35,514 nt of DNA from Candidatus Zhuqueibacterota bacterium (GTDB lineage: Bacteria; Zhuqueibacterota; Zhuqueibacteria; Residuimicrobiales; Krinioviventaceae): contig JAFGJB010000039.1 in assembly GCA_016929295.1 (NCBI GenBank), positions 1 through 35,514 of the forward strand. Reading direction: 5' to 3'. The notes below the pieces were generated by a model. It saw nothing but the letters and a program-made list of their open reading frames with translations. It searched no databases and was not told where the DNA came from. Shown piece after piece: positions 34,892 to 35,514 of the stretch. Every line of letters starts with the position of its first letter. The stretch's first letter is position 1. Made by a program: the position numbers and the translations under genes.

Positions 34892-35514
34892 CTAGTCACT
34901 TTTAAATCGGTAACCGACACCTTTGATTGTCTCAATGAATTCCGAATACGCTGGTCCCAGCTTTTCGCGAATTTTGCGAATGTGAACATCAACTGTGCGA
35001 TCGATGACGATGACGTTGTCATCCCACAGCTCATCGAGAAGAATGCGCCGGGTGATCACCCGTCCCGGACGACGCGCCAAGAAGAGAAGAATCTCAAATT
35101 CTTTTTTGGTCAGCATGACCTCCTCCCCATCGACGAGCACCTGATAGCTGCCCGGATCGATGGTCAATGCGCCAAAAGCGAGAGATTCCGTTGTTTCGAT
35201 CATCTGTTGCGGCGCTTTGCGGAATGACTTTCTGACGCGCGCCAGCAGCTTGCGAATAGAAATCGGCTTGACGATATAATCATCCGCTCCCAGTTCGAGA
35301 CCGACTATTTCATCGATCTCACTGTCCTTGGCGGTCAAAAAGATGACCGGAATGTCGGCGGTTTTTCTGTTCGCTCGTAATTCGCGCAGCACCTCAAAGC
35401 CATCCTTTTTCGGCAGCATGATATCGAGCAAAATGAGGTCCGGCTGTTTCTCCGCCGCTTTCTTGAGCGCTTCTTCACCATCGAGAGCTTTATAGGTCTT
35501 GTAACCCTCGGCCT
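34892..35514 (-). CDS. OmpR/PhoB-family response regulator, N-terminus cut by window edge
   Basis: The gene runs off the right edge, so the start is missing; about 207 codons are visible. The receiver domain shows the phospho-acceptor aspartate in LILLDIMLPKKDG and the lysine in FLTAKDSE. The C-terminal winged helix (about the last 100 residues) has LTKKEFEILLFLARRPGRV and VDVHIRKIREKL, typical OmpR/PhoB DNA-binding motifs. It precedes the histidine kinase gene by 9 nt, so the two form a two-component system. The most likely member is PhoB-like, but the target genes are not evident. Confidence 0.93.
   Translation of the reverse strand, partial: AEGYKTYKALDGEEALKKAAEKQPDLILLDIMLPKKDGFEVLRELRANRKTADIPVIFLTAKDSEIDEIVGLELGADDYIVKPISIRKLLARVRKSFRKAPQQMIETTESLAFGALTIDPGSYQVLVDGEEVMLTKKEFEILLFLARRPGRVITRRILLDELWDDNVIVIDRTVDVHIRKIREKLGPAYSEFIETIKGVGYRFKSD

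Overview
The window reads as chromosome from a Gram-negative bacterium of the FCB superphylum, most like KSB1/Zhuqueibacterota or Calditrichota. This placement is inferred from three things. A giant secreted protein ends in a type IX (Por) style sorting domain with the QNYPNPFNP signature. There is a GWxTD-domain protein and a DUF5683-type protein, both common in that group. Intergenic spaces are crowded with short dispersed repeats. No rRNA, tRNA or CRISPR array was seen. Base composition is moderate throughout and I see no gene that is obviously foreign by codon use.

Layout. Positions 1-595 hold a possible IS21-type element end, three tandem ~90-bp repeats and no gene. Positions 596-8216 carry, all on the minus strand, an MBL-fold nuclease, the PLP synthase pair pdxS-pdxT, a class A penicillin-binding protein with a good terminator, and purH. 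These are separated by long repeat-filled spacers. From 25846 down to 8837 almost every gene is on the minus strand and closely packed, many with 1-11 nt overlaps. In transcription order: folB, folK, a deoxynucleoside kinase, a 56-aa membrane protein (24095-24265), a GAF/HD-GYP protein, a DUF5683 protein, an NSS transporter, an HD hydrolase, a YfiM-like protein, purF, a UbiA prenyltransferase, a ferredoxin, a geranylgeranyl-reductase-like flavoprotein, pgsA, ftsY, rimO, a GWxTD protein, an S66 LD-carboxypeptidase, purN and a lipoprotein sulfatase. A sigma70-like promoter faces folB at 25879-25907. The only plus-strand gene is the 2,458-aa surface/secreted protein at 26056-33432. It converges on a PhoR/PhoB-like two-component pair; the regulator is cut by the right edge.

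How the genes work together. purF, purN and purH supply steps of purine synthesis; purN formylates GAR and purH does the last two steps. folB and folK make the folate those formyl transfers need. PBP, LD-carboxypeptidase and possibly the GWxTD protein concern the envelope. pgsA, ftsY, the UbiA enzyme, the ferredoxin and the reductase concern membrane lipids or quinones and membrane protein targeting.

Most interesting points: (1) the UbiA-ferredoxin-reductase trio beside pgsA, which resembles the machinery that builds and saturates isoprenoid membrane lipids or quinones; (2) two inverted copies of a ~155-164 bp element bracketing pdxS-pdxT; (3) a family of 9-nt-periodic repeats arranged as facing pairs in the spacers; (4) a near-gapless ~56-bp upstream element shared by pdxS and purH; (5) the giant protein, in which a carbohydrate-binding-like domain appears nested inside the first of about ten Ig-like repeats.
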